A DNA stretch of 64,000 nucleotides from Locusta migratoria (GCA_026315105.1 CM048755.1:213082333-213146332), one strand, 5' to 3'. Positions 31,374 through 42,707 are shown, counted from the first letter of the stretch. Notes: generated by a model from the sequence alone, not told the origin. Program-made: numbers and translations.

Positions 31374-32160
31374 CTATGGTATATGGTATAATATTCTGGG
31401 GTAACTCTTCAAGTCGGTCAAAAGTCTTCAGAGTCCAAAAGCGTGTAATACGTATTATTTGTGGAGTAAATTCACGGACGTCCTGTAGAAGCCTCTTTAA
31501 AGAACTGGGTATATTAACTACTGCCTCTCAGTATATTTATTCCTTAATGAAATTTGTCATAAATAATATGTCCCTATCCCCAACAAACAGCTCAGTTATA
31601 AACTGTTGTTTGCTGGGAAAAGGGACATATTATTTATGACAAATTTCATTTAGGAATAAATATACTGAGAGGCAGTAGTTAATATACCCAGTTCTTTAAA
31701 GAGGCTTCTACAGGACGTCCGTGAATTTACTAGGAATAAAAATGATCTACACAAGGACTTAAAAGCACTTACTTTAGTTCAAAAAGGGGTCCACTACTCA
31801 GGAACACACATTTTCAATAATTTACCATCAAGTATAAAAAATTTAGCTACAAATAAAGATCAGTTAAAGAGGAACCTAAAAGTCTATCTAGTGGCCAACG
31901 CCTTCTACTCCATTAGTGAATTTCTAAATTGTACCAAATGATGCATGTATCAGTATTCCTATAATATTAGTATTACTATATTATCAGCTAAAAAATAAAA
32001 TAAAATAAAATAAACTTACGATAATGTATGTATCTGCATTTATATTATTAGTATTATCTATTATTCAGCTAGTAAATTTTGTTTCTTGACATGTTCCACA
32101 TCCACGAGGATCTCCTCAACATGGATCTACGGAATGAAAAATATCTAATCTAATCTAAGT
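31374..32160 (+). pseudogene. Jockey/CR1-like LINE 3' end disrupted by an internal hairpin
   Basis: The first frame reads MVYGIIFWGNSSSRSKVFRV, QKRVIRIICGVNSRTSCRSL and FKELGILTTASQYIYSLMKF, typical of the C-terminal end of Jockey/CR1-group RTs. The frame is then lost in an inverted duplication (31465-31731). It resumes in the same orientation with TRNKNDLHKDLKALTLVQKG, VHYSGTHIFNNLPSSIKNLA and LKRNLKVYLVANAFYSISEF, with a stop near 31939. The 3' UTR has a TAAAA repeat (about 31990-32013), GACATGTTCCACATCCACGA, and ends in CTAATCTAATCTAA repeats near 32156. It is 5' truncated. It differs from the family at 415-1182. Confidence 0.85.
31465..31731. repeat. Near-perfect inverted repeat, 111-bp arms, within a LINE
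   Basis: 31465-31575 and 31621-31731 are exact complements in register apart from one base (TCCTTAATG versus TCCTAAATG). A 45-bp loop between them contains a weaker complementary pair (CAACAAACAG / CTGTTGTTTG). The arm is LINE coding sequence in the left copy, so the right arm is an inverted duplicate that replaced part of the ORF. Confidence 0.95.
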
Positions 32161-32739
32161 CTCTCAGTACTACCGATCAATAAATTAGAGGTAGCTCAAA
32201 ACGTCTACAAATCATTAGCGTCATTATCAAAGCATTTATAATAAAGTCACTGGTAAATTTATTATACTCAGCTGTTGACAACTATATGCATAACAGTGTA
32301 AAGAACAGATCAGTGTTTCACTGGTACCACTGACTGTACAACATGGAAAACAGTCTACAGGGAGCATGCGAGTATTTTGTGCCTCCAGCTTCCTCCTCTA
32401 ATGCTAATATGTAAAAGATATATCTTATTTTACTTCTTGAATGTATTAATAAATTAAACTTACTTATCACAGACACCACCATAATGTTTTAAACCTTTCA
32501 GGAAATAGTAGGCAAGGATATATATAAACGTAGCACTATGCAGGATTGGAACATTCTTAATGTATATTTCCGTTTGCCACCTTTTTCTTTATGTTCCATA
32601 GTCTTTCTGTTCATTCTTTCCTTTTTCTGAATTCAATTACTGTCTTTGCCTACCAATATCACTTATAGTTGGAAACACGTTCCTTTCATTCTGGATATCC
32701 ACTTATTTCATAACATTAGTCCTAGAATTTTTACCTTCA

Positions 32740-32942
32740 AAATCAAATGTTCAAATGTTTGTATAGTCTATGGGACTTGACTACGGGGTCATCAGTCCCT
32801 AAACTTACAAACTACTTATGAACTACTTACGAACTAGGACGGCACAAATATCCATGCCCGATGGGGGATTCGAACCCCCGACCGTAGTGGCCGTGCAGAC
32901 CGTGACTGAAGCGCCTTAGTCTCCTCGGCCACCGCGGCCGGC
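32740..32942 (-). repeat. SINE-A, full length
   Basis: Flanks TTTTACCTTCA (32729-32739) and TTTTCACCTTCA (32943-32954) form an imperfect duplication. Head complement GGCCACCGCGGCCGGC intact. Confidence 0.92.
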
Positions 32943-33305
32943 TTTTCACCTTCATTAAAGGCTATTACTTCATCCATAACTTCTATCTTCGGCACTGTCA
33001 GCCAAAGAACACTGTTTTGGTTATTCTCTTCCATACGCAGATATTGACGATTTCATTTGGATTTTGAAAAAGACGACGCAGGTATTTCCTTAATAGATTT
33101 GTATTTGTCTGATCCCTATATACAACTAACGACGAAAAGAAGAAAGAAACAACAGAAGACATCAAGTTTTAAATGCACCTCAAACGGACATATGATCGTT
33201 TCATGTGTGCAACATTACGTTTAACCTAAATGAAGTATGGATGCAAGGCGAAAATGCTCATAAACTATAATGAATTGAATGTCCATGAAAAAGTGTCCTA
33301 TCAGT

Positions 33306-34035
33306 AATGTGTAAAAATTGGCAATTGACTCTAAATAATGAGAAGTATGAAGTCGTCCACATGAGTACGAAACGAAATCCGTTAAACTTTGTTTACAAGA
33401 TAAATCAATCAGAAGTGAAGGCCGTAAACTCCACAAAATACCTAGGAATTACTATTACTTCAGACTTAAATTGGAAAGAACACTCAGATAATGTCGTGGG
33501 AAAGGCGAACCAGAGACTGCGTTTTATTGGCAGAACCCTTAAAAGATGCAACAGAAGTACAAAAGAAACTGCATACACTACCCTTGTCCGTCCATTTTTG
33601 GAGTATTGCTGCCCAGTTTGGGATCCTTATAAGGTGAGTTTGACGGAGGACTTCAAAGAGTCCAAAGAAGGGCAGCTCGTTTCGTATTGTCACGATACAG
33701 GGGAGACAGCGTTACGGAAATGATACAGGATCTGTGATGTGAATCATTTCAACAACGGCGCTTATCGCTGCGGCGTGGGCTACTTACGAAACTCCAATCG
33801 CCAACATTCTCCTCTGAATGCGAAAATATATTGTTGACTCCCACTTACATAGGTAGAAATGATCATCAGAATAAAATGCGAGAAATCAGAGCTCGAACGA
33901 AGAGATTCAGGTGTTCTTTCTTCCCGCGCGCTATTCGAGAATGGAATGGGAGATAATTAGTATAATGGTGGTTTGATGAACCTTCTGAAATGCACATAAA
34001 TGTGATTTGCAGAGTATCCCATGTAGATGTAGATA
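33306..34035 (+). pseudogene. Jockey-like LINE 3' end, second copy
   Basis: The frame 33307-33723 (138 aa) reads CKNWQLTLNNEKYEVVHMST, NSTKYLGITITSDLNWKEHS, VVGKANQRLRFIGRTLKRCN and FLEYCCPVWDPYKVSLTED. One shift later it continues toward CSFFPRAIREWNG (about 33915). The 3' end GCAGAGTATCCCATGTAGAT is at about 34010-34035. It aligns with 450-1182 and is better preserved. Start truncated; endonuclease and catalytic RT motifs absent. Confidence 0.87.
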
Positions 34036-34102
34036 TATTTTTTTTAGAATTTGTGGTCATATTTCACAATATGTTCCATTAACGGAGATATAATTTCATT
34101 TC

Positions 34103-34308
34103 ACCGCTCGCGGTGGCCGAGCGGTGTGCGGCGCGCCATTCATGTTCTACACGGCCACTACGGTCGAGGGTTCGAATCCCCCCTCCTCTGGCATGGATAT
34201 TTGTGCTGTCCTTAGTATTAGCTAGTTCATAAGTAGTTTGTAAGTTTAGGGACTAATGACACCCGTAGTTAAGCCCCATAAGCTCTACAAACATTTGAAC
34301 ATTTTTTG
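34103..34308 (+). repeat. SINE-A (GCGGCGCGCC variant), full length
   Basis: Perfect 11-bp duplications AATTTCATTTC (34092-34102, 34309-34319). A 3-4 bp insertion lies after the B box (CCCCCCTCCTCTGGC). Confidence 0.95.
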
Positions 34309-34508
34309 AATTTCATTTCGCACAGATGAAAACAACATTTCGTTATTCATCGAAAACCATCGGTACACAGCACAGTACCTAACTATAGATGACTAAGTAC
34401 AAATTTGACACTCCTTCTCCTCGATGAGAATCCAGTAGCATGAATAATACCGCCTCCTCATTTTTATTAAATCAATTACAAATATTAATCCGATGCATAC
34501 GGTTTTTA

Positions 34509-34706
34509 TCAATGTTCAATGTTTGTATAGTCTATGGGACTTAACTACGGGGTTATCAGTCCCTAAACTTACAAACTACTTATGAACTACTTACGAACTA
34601 GGACGGCACAAATATCCATGCCCGAGGGGGGATTCGAACCCCCAACCGTAGTGGCCGTGCAGACCGTGACTGGAGCGCCTCAATCTCCTCGGCCACCGCG
34701 GCCGGC
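34509..34706 (-). repeat. SINE-A, full length
   Basis: Perfect 11-bp duplications TACGGTTTTTA (34498-34508, 34707-34717). Confidence 0.95.
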
Positions 34707-34717
34707 TACGGTTTTTA

Positions 34718-35499
34718 GGTAGACGGTTTTTTGCAGTAGAAATGTATAGTTTTATACATAAGTACAACATTTAGTAACATGAAGGAGCCGCTATGTCTAA
34801 GTGGATGCTAAACCTTCAAATGTTAACAGAACTTGATTCGATGTTAACTTATTTGTTGCTGTAATAAACTTTCTTCTCTTTAAAATTCCAATGGCTCCTA
34901 TAATCGTACACATGGTATACCAGAAACCCACCCAAAAACATTCAGAATTGATAATGTAGGAAAAATGCGATATTACTATTACGGCGAATAGTTCACATTC
35001 AACATCCCTACCGCCAGTTGTGGCACACGCATCAAGTGAAGATCGCCATTATTCCAAAGTAGCAGACAAATTCGCAGCTCGTTGGAAATTTGCGGTTCAT
35101 ACCTTCTCCGTTCCTCCGATTCACGACAGCTAGTCTTCCCTCGGATTATTTCATTTGTATTATTTATATTGTAGGACGATCCTGGACTTAGTCATCGTTA
35201 CATAAATGGACGCACATTTTTCGCTTTCAACAGCATGTCTCTCCATTCAGTCCATACCGATTTTCGTTTCCACACCCTACGTAGCTCGTGGGAGTGACCT
35301 GTTTAGTTACGCAGAAAATCAATTACAATGATATGATTGATGAATTGCCTTAGGCGGAAGTAATCTGCGTAAAAACAGTATTAATGATGTTAGCTGTCAG
35401 TGAGGACTAACAATGTACCATGTAATTGCATATTGAATAAAAATAGTAGGTTTTCTTATTTTTTCTGAGTACCCTCACTAGATGAGTCGGATGACAGTC
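34718..35499. other. Unassigned DNA
   Basis: No coding or repeat signal that I can name. Confidence 0.3.
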
Positions 35500-36027
35500 C
35501 TGAATTTTCCCCCCCAGCTCCACGTACAGGTTGTGTCACATAAGACTAACACGCCTTTTATATCGTAAACGGTTAGACATGTCGAAACGCAGTTTCCGGT
35601 ACATGAGAGAGCGTCGAGAGGCACATAAAATTTTGTTTGGTGAACGGTAGTTTTTATAAATGCATTCGATAGCTCTTGATACGGCAATTAGAGTGATAGA
35701 GCGTTCGTTGACTTGATACCGATCGTACAAAAATTGGAGAAATGTTTTAAAATGTGAGAGCTTGGTGACCGAAATTGGCTTTAGCAGGCAAACACTGCCA
35801 AGCGCCACGCGGAGCTTTCGTGCTACATCGCATCAGAACATTTGGCTGTACAGCAGGCCGCTCATTTCGCTTTAACATCCATTGCATGCAGACATGTACA
35901 CGAATGAGGAGAAGATGGATATACTGCTTTTACATGGTAAATGTAAAAGAAATGCCGTGCAAACAACACAACGGTATAGGACTATGTATCCGCGCCAATG
36001 TCTGACGCGCCAGGCGACTGCACGAAA

Positions 36028-36428
36028 CTGCTGTGGAGTGGCCGAGCGTTCCAAGGTGTCTAAAATGTTCAAATGTTTGTAAAGTCTATGGGACTTAACT
36101 ACGGGGTCATCAGTCCCTAAACTTACAAACTACTTATCAACTAGCTTAATCTAAGGACGGCACAAATATCCATGCCCGAGGGGGGATTCGAACCCCCGAC
36201 CGTAGTGGCCGTGCAGACCGTGACTGGAGCGCCTTAGTCTCCTCGGCCACCGCGGCCGGCAAGGTGTCTAGCAGCGGAGCGCGCCACTACTCGCCGTCGG
36301 AGGTTCGAGTCTTCCCTCGAGCATGGGTGTATTTGTCGTCCTTAGCATAAGTTAGTTTAAGTAGTTTGTAAGCCTAGGGACTGATGACCAGAGTATTTAA
36401 ATCCCATAGATTTACAAGCATTTGTATC
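36028..36428 (+). repeat. SINE-C copy containing a SINE-A
   Basis: Head GCTGTGGAGTGGCCGAGCGT to 36062; it resumes at 36271 with GCAGCGGAGCGCGCCACTAC, B box, core and tail (TTTACAAGCATTTG) at 36428. It interrupts the DUF4817 relic, so insertion order is transposon, SINE-C, SINE-A. Confidence 0.88.
36063..36260 (-). repeat. SINE-A nested in SINE-C
   Basis: Perfect 10-bp duplications AAGGTGTCTA (36053-36062, 36261-36270) lie within the SINE-C head. Confidence 0.96.
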
Positions 36429-36656
36429 ATACATTTTAATTGCACAAAAATGAAGACGCTGGTGCGGATACGCTGTTTGAACGTCAAAACTGGAACAAGA
36501 AAGGAGGCTAAAACACAGAGAATACGAAGATGGTGTCCTAGCTACAGACGCTAATGAATCGGCACAATGACACAAGACACATTGCGAAAGAACGTGGAAT
36601 CAGCGAGACGGGTGTCATTCACGTCTTGCATTGACACAAATTACACCGCTATCATC

Positions 36657-36737
36657 TGTTCAAATGTTTGTAAATCTATGGGACCTAACTACTCTGGTCA
36701 TTAGTTCCTAGACTTACAAGTTACTTTAACTTACGCT
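36657..36737 (-). repeat. SINE 3' fragment (C-like tail)
   Basis: TGTTCAAATGTTTGTAAATC, GGGACCTAACTACTCTGGTC and CTTACAAGTTACTTTAACTT: tail and core only. The head is replaced by another repeat. Confidence 0.7.
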
Positions 36738-36800
36738 ATGATGATGATTGGCGTTTTACGGCGCTCAACAGCGAGGTTATCAGCGCCCGAACTTAGGCTA
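36738..36800 (+). repeat. Fragment of a short interspersed repeat
   Basis: ATGATGATGATTGGCGTTTT, ACGGCGCTCAACAGCGAGGT and TATCAGCGCCCGAACTTA. Related to 11408-11470. Confidence 0.5.
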
Positions 36801-36802
36801 CC

Positions 36803-36863
36803 CGATGCGCATTGAGGCGCTATGCACCGATGCGCGAGGCCGTTCCTGTCGGGGATTCGAATC
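36803..36863 (+). repeat. SINE-B head fragment
   Basis: GCGCATTGAGGCGCTATGCA, CCGATGCGCGAGGCCGTTCC and a B box GGGGATTCGAATC, where a SINE-A inserted. Confidence 0.75.
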
Positions 36864-37065
36864 GCCGGCCGCGGTGGCCGAGGGGACTGAGGCGCTCCAG
36901 TCACGGTCTACACGGCCACTATGGTCGGGGGTTCGAATCCCCCCCCCTCGAGCATGGATATTTGTGTCGTCCTTAGTATCAGGTAGTTGATATGTAGTTT
37001 GTAACTTTAGGGACTGATGAACTCGTAGTTAAGTCCCATAAGCTTAACAAACATTTGAACATTTT
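36864..37065 (+). repeat. SINE-A, nested in a SINE-B B box
   Basis: Perfect 10-bp duplications GATTCGAATC (36854-36863, 37066-37075). The target itself is the pol III B box of the older SINE. Confidence 0.95.
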
Positions 37066-37356
37066 GATTCGAATCCTCTGAACCAGTTTTCTGAACGCCT
37101 GAAGGTCTGCATCTGAAGCCAATCATTTAGGGAAAATTAGCTTCAGATATGTTCTACAAAATGCCTGCATATTTCGTTCACATTTTCGATTGTGCCTATA
37201 TCGGTCTTACTGATTGTAAATGGTAGGTGCCTTTTAAGGCATAATACCATGGTAGATCTAAATTTAAGATTAGTTCCTTGTCAGACTATAATCAACTGTG
37301 GCTTCCTTAAATGGCTTAAGAAACGCTATAAGCTGGCCATTTATAATTTGGCCGTA

Positions 37357-37770
37357 TTACAACATCTTATTACAGGCACCTACGCTATCTAAGATAGCCG
37401 TCACTGAATCTATCTGAGAATGCACTGATAGAATCATGTCAAAATAACTATTCCAACGATTTGAAACACGCTGCTTTATTGGTGCATACAATCCCACGCA
37501 GAGGCCTCGTATCTTGAAATAGGAAACCGTAGTCGGCACTGCATTAAGAACGGCTAATATATTTGGGACATTTTCTTTCAAAAACTGTTCGTTCAAATCA
37601 TGTTTCAAGACTGTGTTTATACAATGAGCCATTTATGGAAGACGTTTATATGTATTAAGACCCTTAACATTATTACTGCCCTGGTCTGTGACGAAGTGCA
37701 TGGCCACCCCCGCACGGCTTTTAGATCTGTGTTCGTCCTATCTGTGACCTGTACCATTTGAGACTGAAAG
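37357..37770 (-). pseudogene. hAT transposase fragment
   Basis: On the minus strand, 37720-37640 reads AMHFVTDQGSNNVKGLNTYK and RLP. The frame 37632-37357 then reads MAHCINTVLKHDLNEQFLKE, NVPNILAVLNAVPTTVSYFK, IKQRVSNRWNSYFDMILSVH and ends SVGACNKML. DQGSN (second catalytic Asp region), the C..H..N..L block and the RWNS motif followed by ML are landmarks of hAT transposases. The BED finger, the first Asp and the C-terminal dimerisation domain are not present nearby. There is one stop in the joined frame. It is not obviously the transposase of either hAT element in this window. Confidence 0.7.
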
Positions 37771-37798
37771 CCTTTTTGTGTGTTGCCGACCCTCTAAT

Positions 37799-37830
37799 CT
37801 AAATAAATAAATAAATAAATAAATAATAAA
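37799..37830 (+). repeat. (AAAT)n microsatellite
   Basis: About seven AAAT units after CTCTAATCT, possibly the A-rich tail of a retroelement. Confidence 0.85.
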
Positions 37831-37888
37831 AACATCACATTCCCCCGCTACCCATTTAGCCGTTTCCTGCGTGTAGTGAACGAATGAC

Positions 37889-38845
37889 CTATTTCACCGG
37901 AATCCAAAACTCCACCATCCGATAGCGCAAGTTGAAGAATCTGTAGCCTACATGGTCGCAGAACCGTCTGAGCCGCTGATTTATACCCTCCACTCGGATC
38001 TGTACCACAGGCCCACAGTGGGTCCTGTCAACTGTGCAGCAGATGGTGAGCTCTGCTTTCATCTTGCAAGCAATACTGGTAGCCTTTACCACTTCAGATA
38101 GCCGCAAAAAACTGGAGAGAAGCTCTTCCGATCCAAAATCGTCAGTATTGCGGATTTCTTCCCCTTCCCAGCAGTGGTGTTTCTAAGGGTCTCAATAATC
38201 TGAATAATGTTGCAGCTCCCAACTATAATCAATCCCACCCTCTGCGATGGTCCGGATGTTGCAGGGTCAGAAGTGGTCACAGAAAAAGCGACACCATCCG
38301 GCTCAGGAACATTGACCTTTCAAAAAAAATGTTCAAATGTCTGTAAATCTATCGGAACAAACTGCGTGGTCATCAGTTCGTAGCTTACAAACTACTTAAA
38401 CCTAGGTATACTAACCTAAGGACAACACACACACCCATGCCCTAGGGAGGACTCGAACCTCCACGGCGAGCAACCGCGCGCTCCGCAGCGAGTCGCTTTA
38501 GACCGCTCGGCTACTCCACCGCGGCGTTTTGACCTTTCAAATATGAACTCGAATCTGTTGGTAAGATGAACCGGGGAGTCCTCTCGATCGGTCCCCCTGG
38601 AGTCTTTCGCTGCCTTCCAGTCAGTGGGGTGACCTTCCACGCGACCATGTATGCGAGCATTGACAGATCCGGCCGCACCTGCGAGCAGATCGTTGGACAC
38701 ATTGGACCTTTCCACGACTGGCTCACTACAGCTGTGCCACCGGACCATACACAACAGTCACAGTGCCTATCCATCACTACAGTATCCAAGAAGTTAACAT
38801 GCTTTGGGAATCTACAGTAGGTTATTACCGAAACGCGAGATCTGT
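37889..38845 (-). pseudogene. Possible retroelement ORF relic (SGNH-like end), split by a SINE
   Basis: Reading right to left, 38845-38541 has DTVVMDRHCDCCVWSGGTAV and VHLTNRFEFIFERS. After the SINE-C at 38325-38528 comes SGPSQRVGLIIVGSCNIIQI, and 38107-37889 ends with HCGPVVQIRVEGINQRLRRF then CDHVGYRFFNLRYRMVEFW. The spacing of an early VGxxN-like segment and a late I..N..L...C......F.(D/N) block resembles the SGNH/GDSL hydrolase-like domain found in ORF1 proteins of some retroelements. Catalytic residues cannot be confirmed and several stops are present. This is tentative. Confidence 0.3.
38325..38528 (-). repeat. SINE-C, full length
   Basis: Perfect 13-bp duplications TTGACCTTTCAAA (38312-38324, 38529-38541). 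Confidence 0.95.
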
Positions 38846-38848
38846 ACC

Positions 38849-39034
38849 GCCGCGGTGGAGTCGCCAAGTGCTCTATGGCGCCTTTCTGCGGAGCTTGTGG
38901 CTGCTCGCCGTCGGAGGTTCGAGTCCTCCCTTGGCTATGGGTGTGTGTATTATCCTTAGCATAAGTTAGTTTAACTAGCTTTAAACTTAGGGACTGATAA
39001 CCACAACAATTACTTTCCTTAGATTTACAAACAT
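38849..39034 (+). repeat. SINE-C, diverged
   Basis: GCCGCGGTGGAGTCGCCAAG, the block GAGCTTGTGGCTGCTCGCCG, the B box GGAGGTTCGAGTCCTCCC and a decayed core and tail (ACAAACATTGG). Confidence 0.85.
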
Positions 39035-42000
39035 TGGATTTAGAACGGCACATAGAAGTTAGACAATTCCTCAGATGTCAAAAACTGGAATATGAAATTA
39101 CACAAGTGAGACTAACTAAAACAATGTAGTGATGTTTCAATCCTTTCCTGTTTTCTTTTCCTCGATGGCACCTTGCCCAAACCCCCGCCCCGAAAAAAAA
39201 TCATATAATGAAAACGTATTGTTTCTTACTATAATTTCGTTGTTTATGGCCTAGAACTGCCGCATAAGGAATGAAGTTTTAATGTTCTACTTCACTGCTG
39301 CTAGATTTATTTTGCTTAGAGTATCGACATATATCAGTAAATGTGCTGAAAAATTTATATCTTTGCACGGCAGAAAGATTACAAGACATGATGTCAATAA
39401 CTTTCAAATGCGTGAATAACTTTTTTGTCAAGTATGAAGTTTTGTTTGGTTACTTCTTTACTACTAAAGCATACAAACGTTTTGAAAATAAAAGTATACG
39501 AAACAGCTGACGTAGTCCAACGAAACGCTGTATCAAAATTTCAAAGCAATCGGTAAAGAATGTTCTGAGATATCCAATTAGGAATTTTAAGATTTTCTTT
39601 TCATTTTTATTTAATAGCACATCATTGGACATTTTTGACAAATTGATTTGAATTTTTTACACAATATTGCATTCTAATACGGGCATCATAACGCATGCTG
39701 GGTACAACTGGTAAATCGTACAAATCTTATAACCGAATAATCCTTAAATTCAGAAATTCATTTAACAACTTATTTAGAAGTTAGATATAACTACATTACG
39801 TATTACACTACAAAAAGATATATGAACGTTATATGTAGACAGCAGAGCTTGGAACAAAAATAACAATAAAGCATTACTTCCCTACAAATGACAAAATTAT
39901 CGAAAACTTCTACATCTAACAACAGCCTTCAGCTTTTTAAGACCGCTGCAACGAGTGTCATCACATGTTCACAACCTCAGGTCAATTCAGTTCACCACTG
40001 CATTCATTTTCAAAGCTTTGCTGTCAGTCACATATGCACTATACTCAGATGGATTACACCAGAAGACACGTATACACAGGCGGTATTTCTCTTGTTACAA
40101 CCCTGGTTGCCTATCTTTATTCATGTTTCTTGTACACCAAGATCACATCCCTCCATCAGTGCACCTTAAAACATGGAGTACAGACATTCGTAACAATATT
40201 AAACATTATATGTAGAGATGGAACAGAAATATTACAAACAAATGATTCAATCAAATTATAGACTTAAAAATACGCACGTAGCCATCGTGACTGACACATA
40301 TCTAAGAAGTTGGGGTCAGGATCGTTATGTTTATAGGAATGAACTTCAAATAGCGCTATCTAAACTGTTTCATGTGTAGTATCATAGGAGGCTGCACGCT
40401 CTAGAGGAACAGTGAATAATAGGTTGTCCAATTAATATTTCATCACCATCCTTTCTGATGAGCTTTTTTCTATCACGAAGAGAGAATCTATACTTGGAAT
40501 GAAATGGAAAATACTGCCATGTCTATACTGAGGAGTGTTGTGAAGGAAATAGGAAAGGAGTTAAAGATAACTTCGTCTTTACATTATTGTTGTCGACAAT
40601 GTCATTAGAGTCTGAAAAAAAGCTATTAGCGGGAAACGAAGGAGACGTTTTTTACTTTCGAAAGAATCACCTAGACATCTATTTTTAGCAAAGCAGAGAA
40701 ATCATTGGGGGATCAGTATATCGAACAATACCCTTTTAGAGAAAAAAGCGAATTGATGAATTTCAAATGACGATAAGATTAATACTATGTGGTTATTAGT
40801 GAATGTGGTTATATTATTCATATAGTAAGGATGTGAGTGGAGAAAAATTGGGATATGTAACGGGTCTGAAGATAGACAAACTAACTTTCGGCATCTATTA
40901 AGAGCCCAGCTGACTGAAAAGAAAAGCTTGTACAGTATTCTGTGCCACTCCAACCACTGAACAGCGTTTTCGTATTAATCGAATATTTAAATCTGACTGA
41001 AAAAAAATGTTATTGCGCAGACAGAGAAGCCGCACCGCGCTGGCTCTCGACAATTGTCAGCTTGCGGTTGGCAGCGCTCTGTTCTGCGTACTTGCGAAAC
41101 CTCTCGCAGTCCTCGAGCACACAGTCGTCTGCAAGGGGCTTCTCTTTCAGAATACGACTCGGTCTCAAACTCAGTTACAAGCAAAAGGGGCAGAGAGGTG
41201 CTGATGAGGTTATGACAATGAATTAGGGCAGCTGCTCAAATCCTCGACCAACCATTACGGTTTAGGTTATCCATAGTTTTCTGTAATGAAAAAAGAGCGC
41301 GTCCGAAATATTCCTCCAACTTTCTAAACTACCCGTTCCGATCCCGAGAATACACGGTGTAGCTAACGACCTCGTCGTCGATGTAACATTAAACAATTGT
41401 CCTCATTCTTCTTCTTTACTTCAAAGACGACATAAATGTATGAATCCCAGTAGTCTAGTAAAAAAACTGAATCCTTTCGTCAATAATTGTTTCATTACAT
41501 GTGTAGCGTTAATGGTGGATTATATTACAGCGGAATCCTTTTACTACGATCGTGCATCTGATGGAGTCCTAGAAAATACGAAATAGAAATACTGTTTACA
41601 CTCTTCAAGAGTATGACACGAAGTGTATTTTTAAGAACAGTTAACGCACATATTATATTGATTAGTTTCATTCATTCACTGAAGGTGATAATGTAACCTA
41701 AAATTGCATATTTCCTTCGAAGCAGCCGTCGGATGTTAGCATAACTGTTAGTGGTGTATTCCAGGCTATTAAAAATAATTAAGAAAAAGAACATGAAGTT
41801 GCCTGTTCTACAAATTACCCTTGCCAAAATACTTCATATGCCAACATAGAAATGAGAACTTAGTGGCTCATAGTTGACAAAAGATTTAAATAATTTAGAA
41901 ATGTATTTGCGTTATTGCTTTTGTTTCGAAAATTACTGGCAGTGTAAAACATGGTCATCAGGTTCGGGAAAAAATTTTCTCGTGCAGTTCCATTCTTCCG

Positions 42001-42097
42001 ACTTTATAAAGACGAAAGAATTTCGTTTACTTTTGCAACAGGCTAGCATAAAACTTTTTCATTCATATGTCTAAGTGAAGATACGATCACGTCAAAT

Positions 42098-42103
<6 letters not shown>
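39035..42103. other. Long unassigned AT-rich stretch
   Basis: Three kilobases without a SINE, LINE or transposase signal, the longest such stretch here. Frames at 39888-40261 overlap in all three phases and look random. 41020-41215 is GC-rich (GCCGCACCGCGCTGGCTCTC) with a 94-codon frame of no recognisable family. It could hold a regulatory or unique host segment. Confidence 0.3.

Positions 42104-42183
<80 letters not shown>
42104..42183. repeat. (TA)n(TG)n compound microsatellite
   Basis: About 22 TA units followed by about 18 TG units, uninterrupted. Confidence 0.95.
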
Positions 42184-42185
<2 letters not shown>

Positions 42186-42516
42186 CAAAAAGCTCGTAGA
42201 AAGGAAAATTCTAGTTCAAAGAATATAGAAATGAAAACTCTGGTGCCGCTTTACCAATACTCATTGTACACGATTCAGTAGAATGCAGCCACTCGAATAT
42301 TAACTAATGACAGAAACTAGTATGTAATGAAGCATAGCTTCCTACACTGGTTACAACAATTAGGGAAACCGTTGAAATATTTAGTATTGTCATTGGCAGA
42401 ATGAACTAAATTGGTTCGATGTTTTCCTGTCGGTTCTAGGGAGTGGAGACAACAACATTAGGCCAACCGAGAAAGTAATAATAAGGGGCAGAGGGGTTTG
42501 GTGTTGACTTGTGTTG

Positions 42517-42707
42517 GCCGGCCGCGGTGGCCGAGGAGACTAAGGCGCTCCAGTCACGGTCTGCACGGCCACTGCGGTCGGGGGTTCGAATCCCCCCTCT
42601 GGCATGGATATTTGTGCCGTCCTAGTTCGTAAGTAGTTCATAAGTAGTTCGTAAGTTTAGGGACTGATGACCCCGTAGTTAAGTCCCATAGACTTTACAA
42701 ACATTTT
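42517..42707 (+). repeat. SINE-A, short tail
   Basis: Perfect 13-bp duplications TTGACTTGTGTTG (42504-42516, 42708-42720). The tail ends AAACATTTTT, without the second ACATTTGA unit. Confidence 0.95.

Larger units (their letters stand above)
35500..36656 (+). pseudogene. DUF4817-type transposon relic, split by nested SINEs
   Basis: At 35897 the frame reads MYTNEEKMDILLLHGKCKRN and AVQTTQRYRTMYPRQ, matching the start of the DUF4817 helix-turn-helix domain of insect transposase-like proteins (usual form Y(T/S)NEE..DMLL..GEC.RNA..A...YRERYP). The gene is then cut by a SINE-C containing a SINE-A (36028-36428). After it, 36448-36650 gives TLFERQNWNKKGG and, past two stops, NRHNDTRHIAKERGISETGV then IHVLH and HKLHRYHL, the second HTH block that precedes the DDE nuclease in these proteins. 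The nuclease itself is absent. 35500-35880 is probably the element's 5' flank; its own boundary is not visible. Confidence 0.6.

Noticed and set aside
35536..35808. 90-codon minus frame
   Set aside because: No recognisable domain, and it lies in the 5' flank of a plus-strand transposon relic.
38511..39053. 180-codon minus frame as a gene
   Set aside because: It starts in SINE-C (38849-39034) and ends at another SINE-C (38325-38528). Only the middle may be retroelement coding.
39888..40261. Three overlapping frames of 86-98 codons
   Set aside because: They are open in all three phases of the same strand without domain or codon signal, as expected by chance.
42104..42183. CRISPR-like or regulatory array
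   Set aside because: It is a simple (TA)n(TG)n microsatellite; no CRISPR-type spacing exists anywhere in the window.
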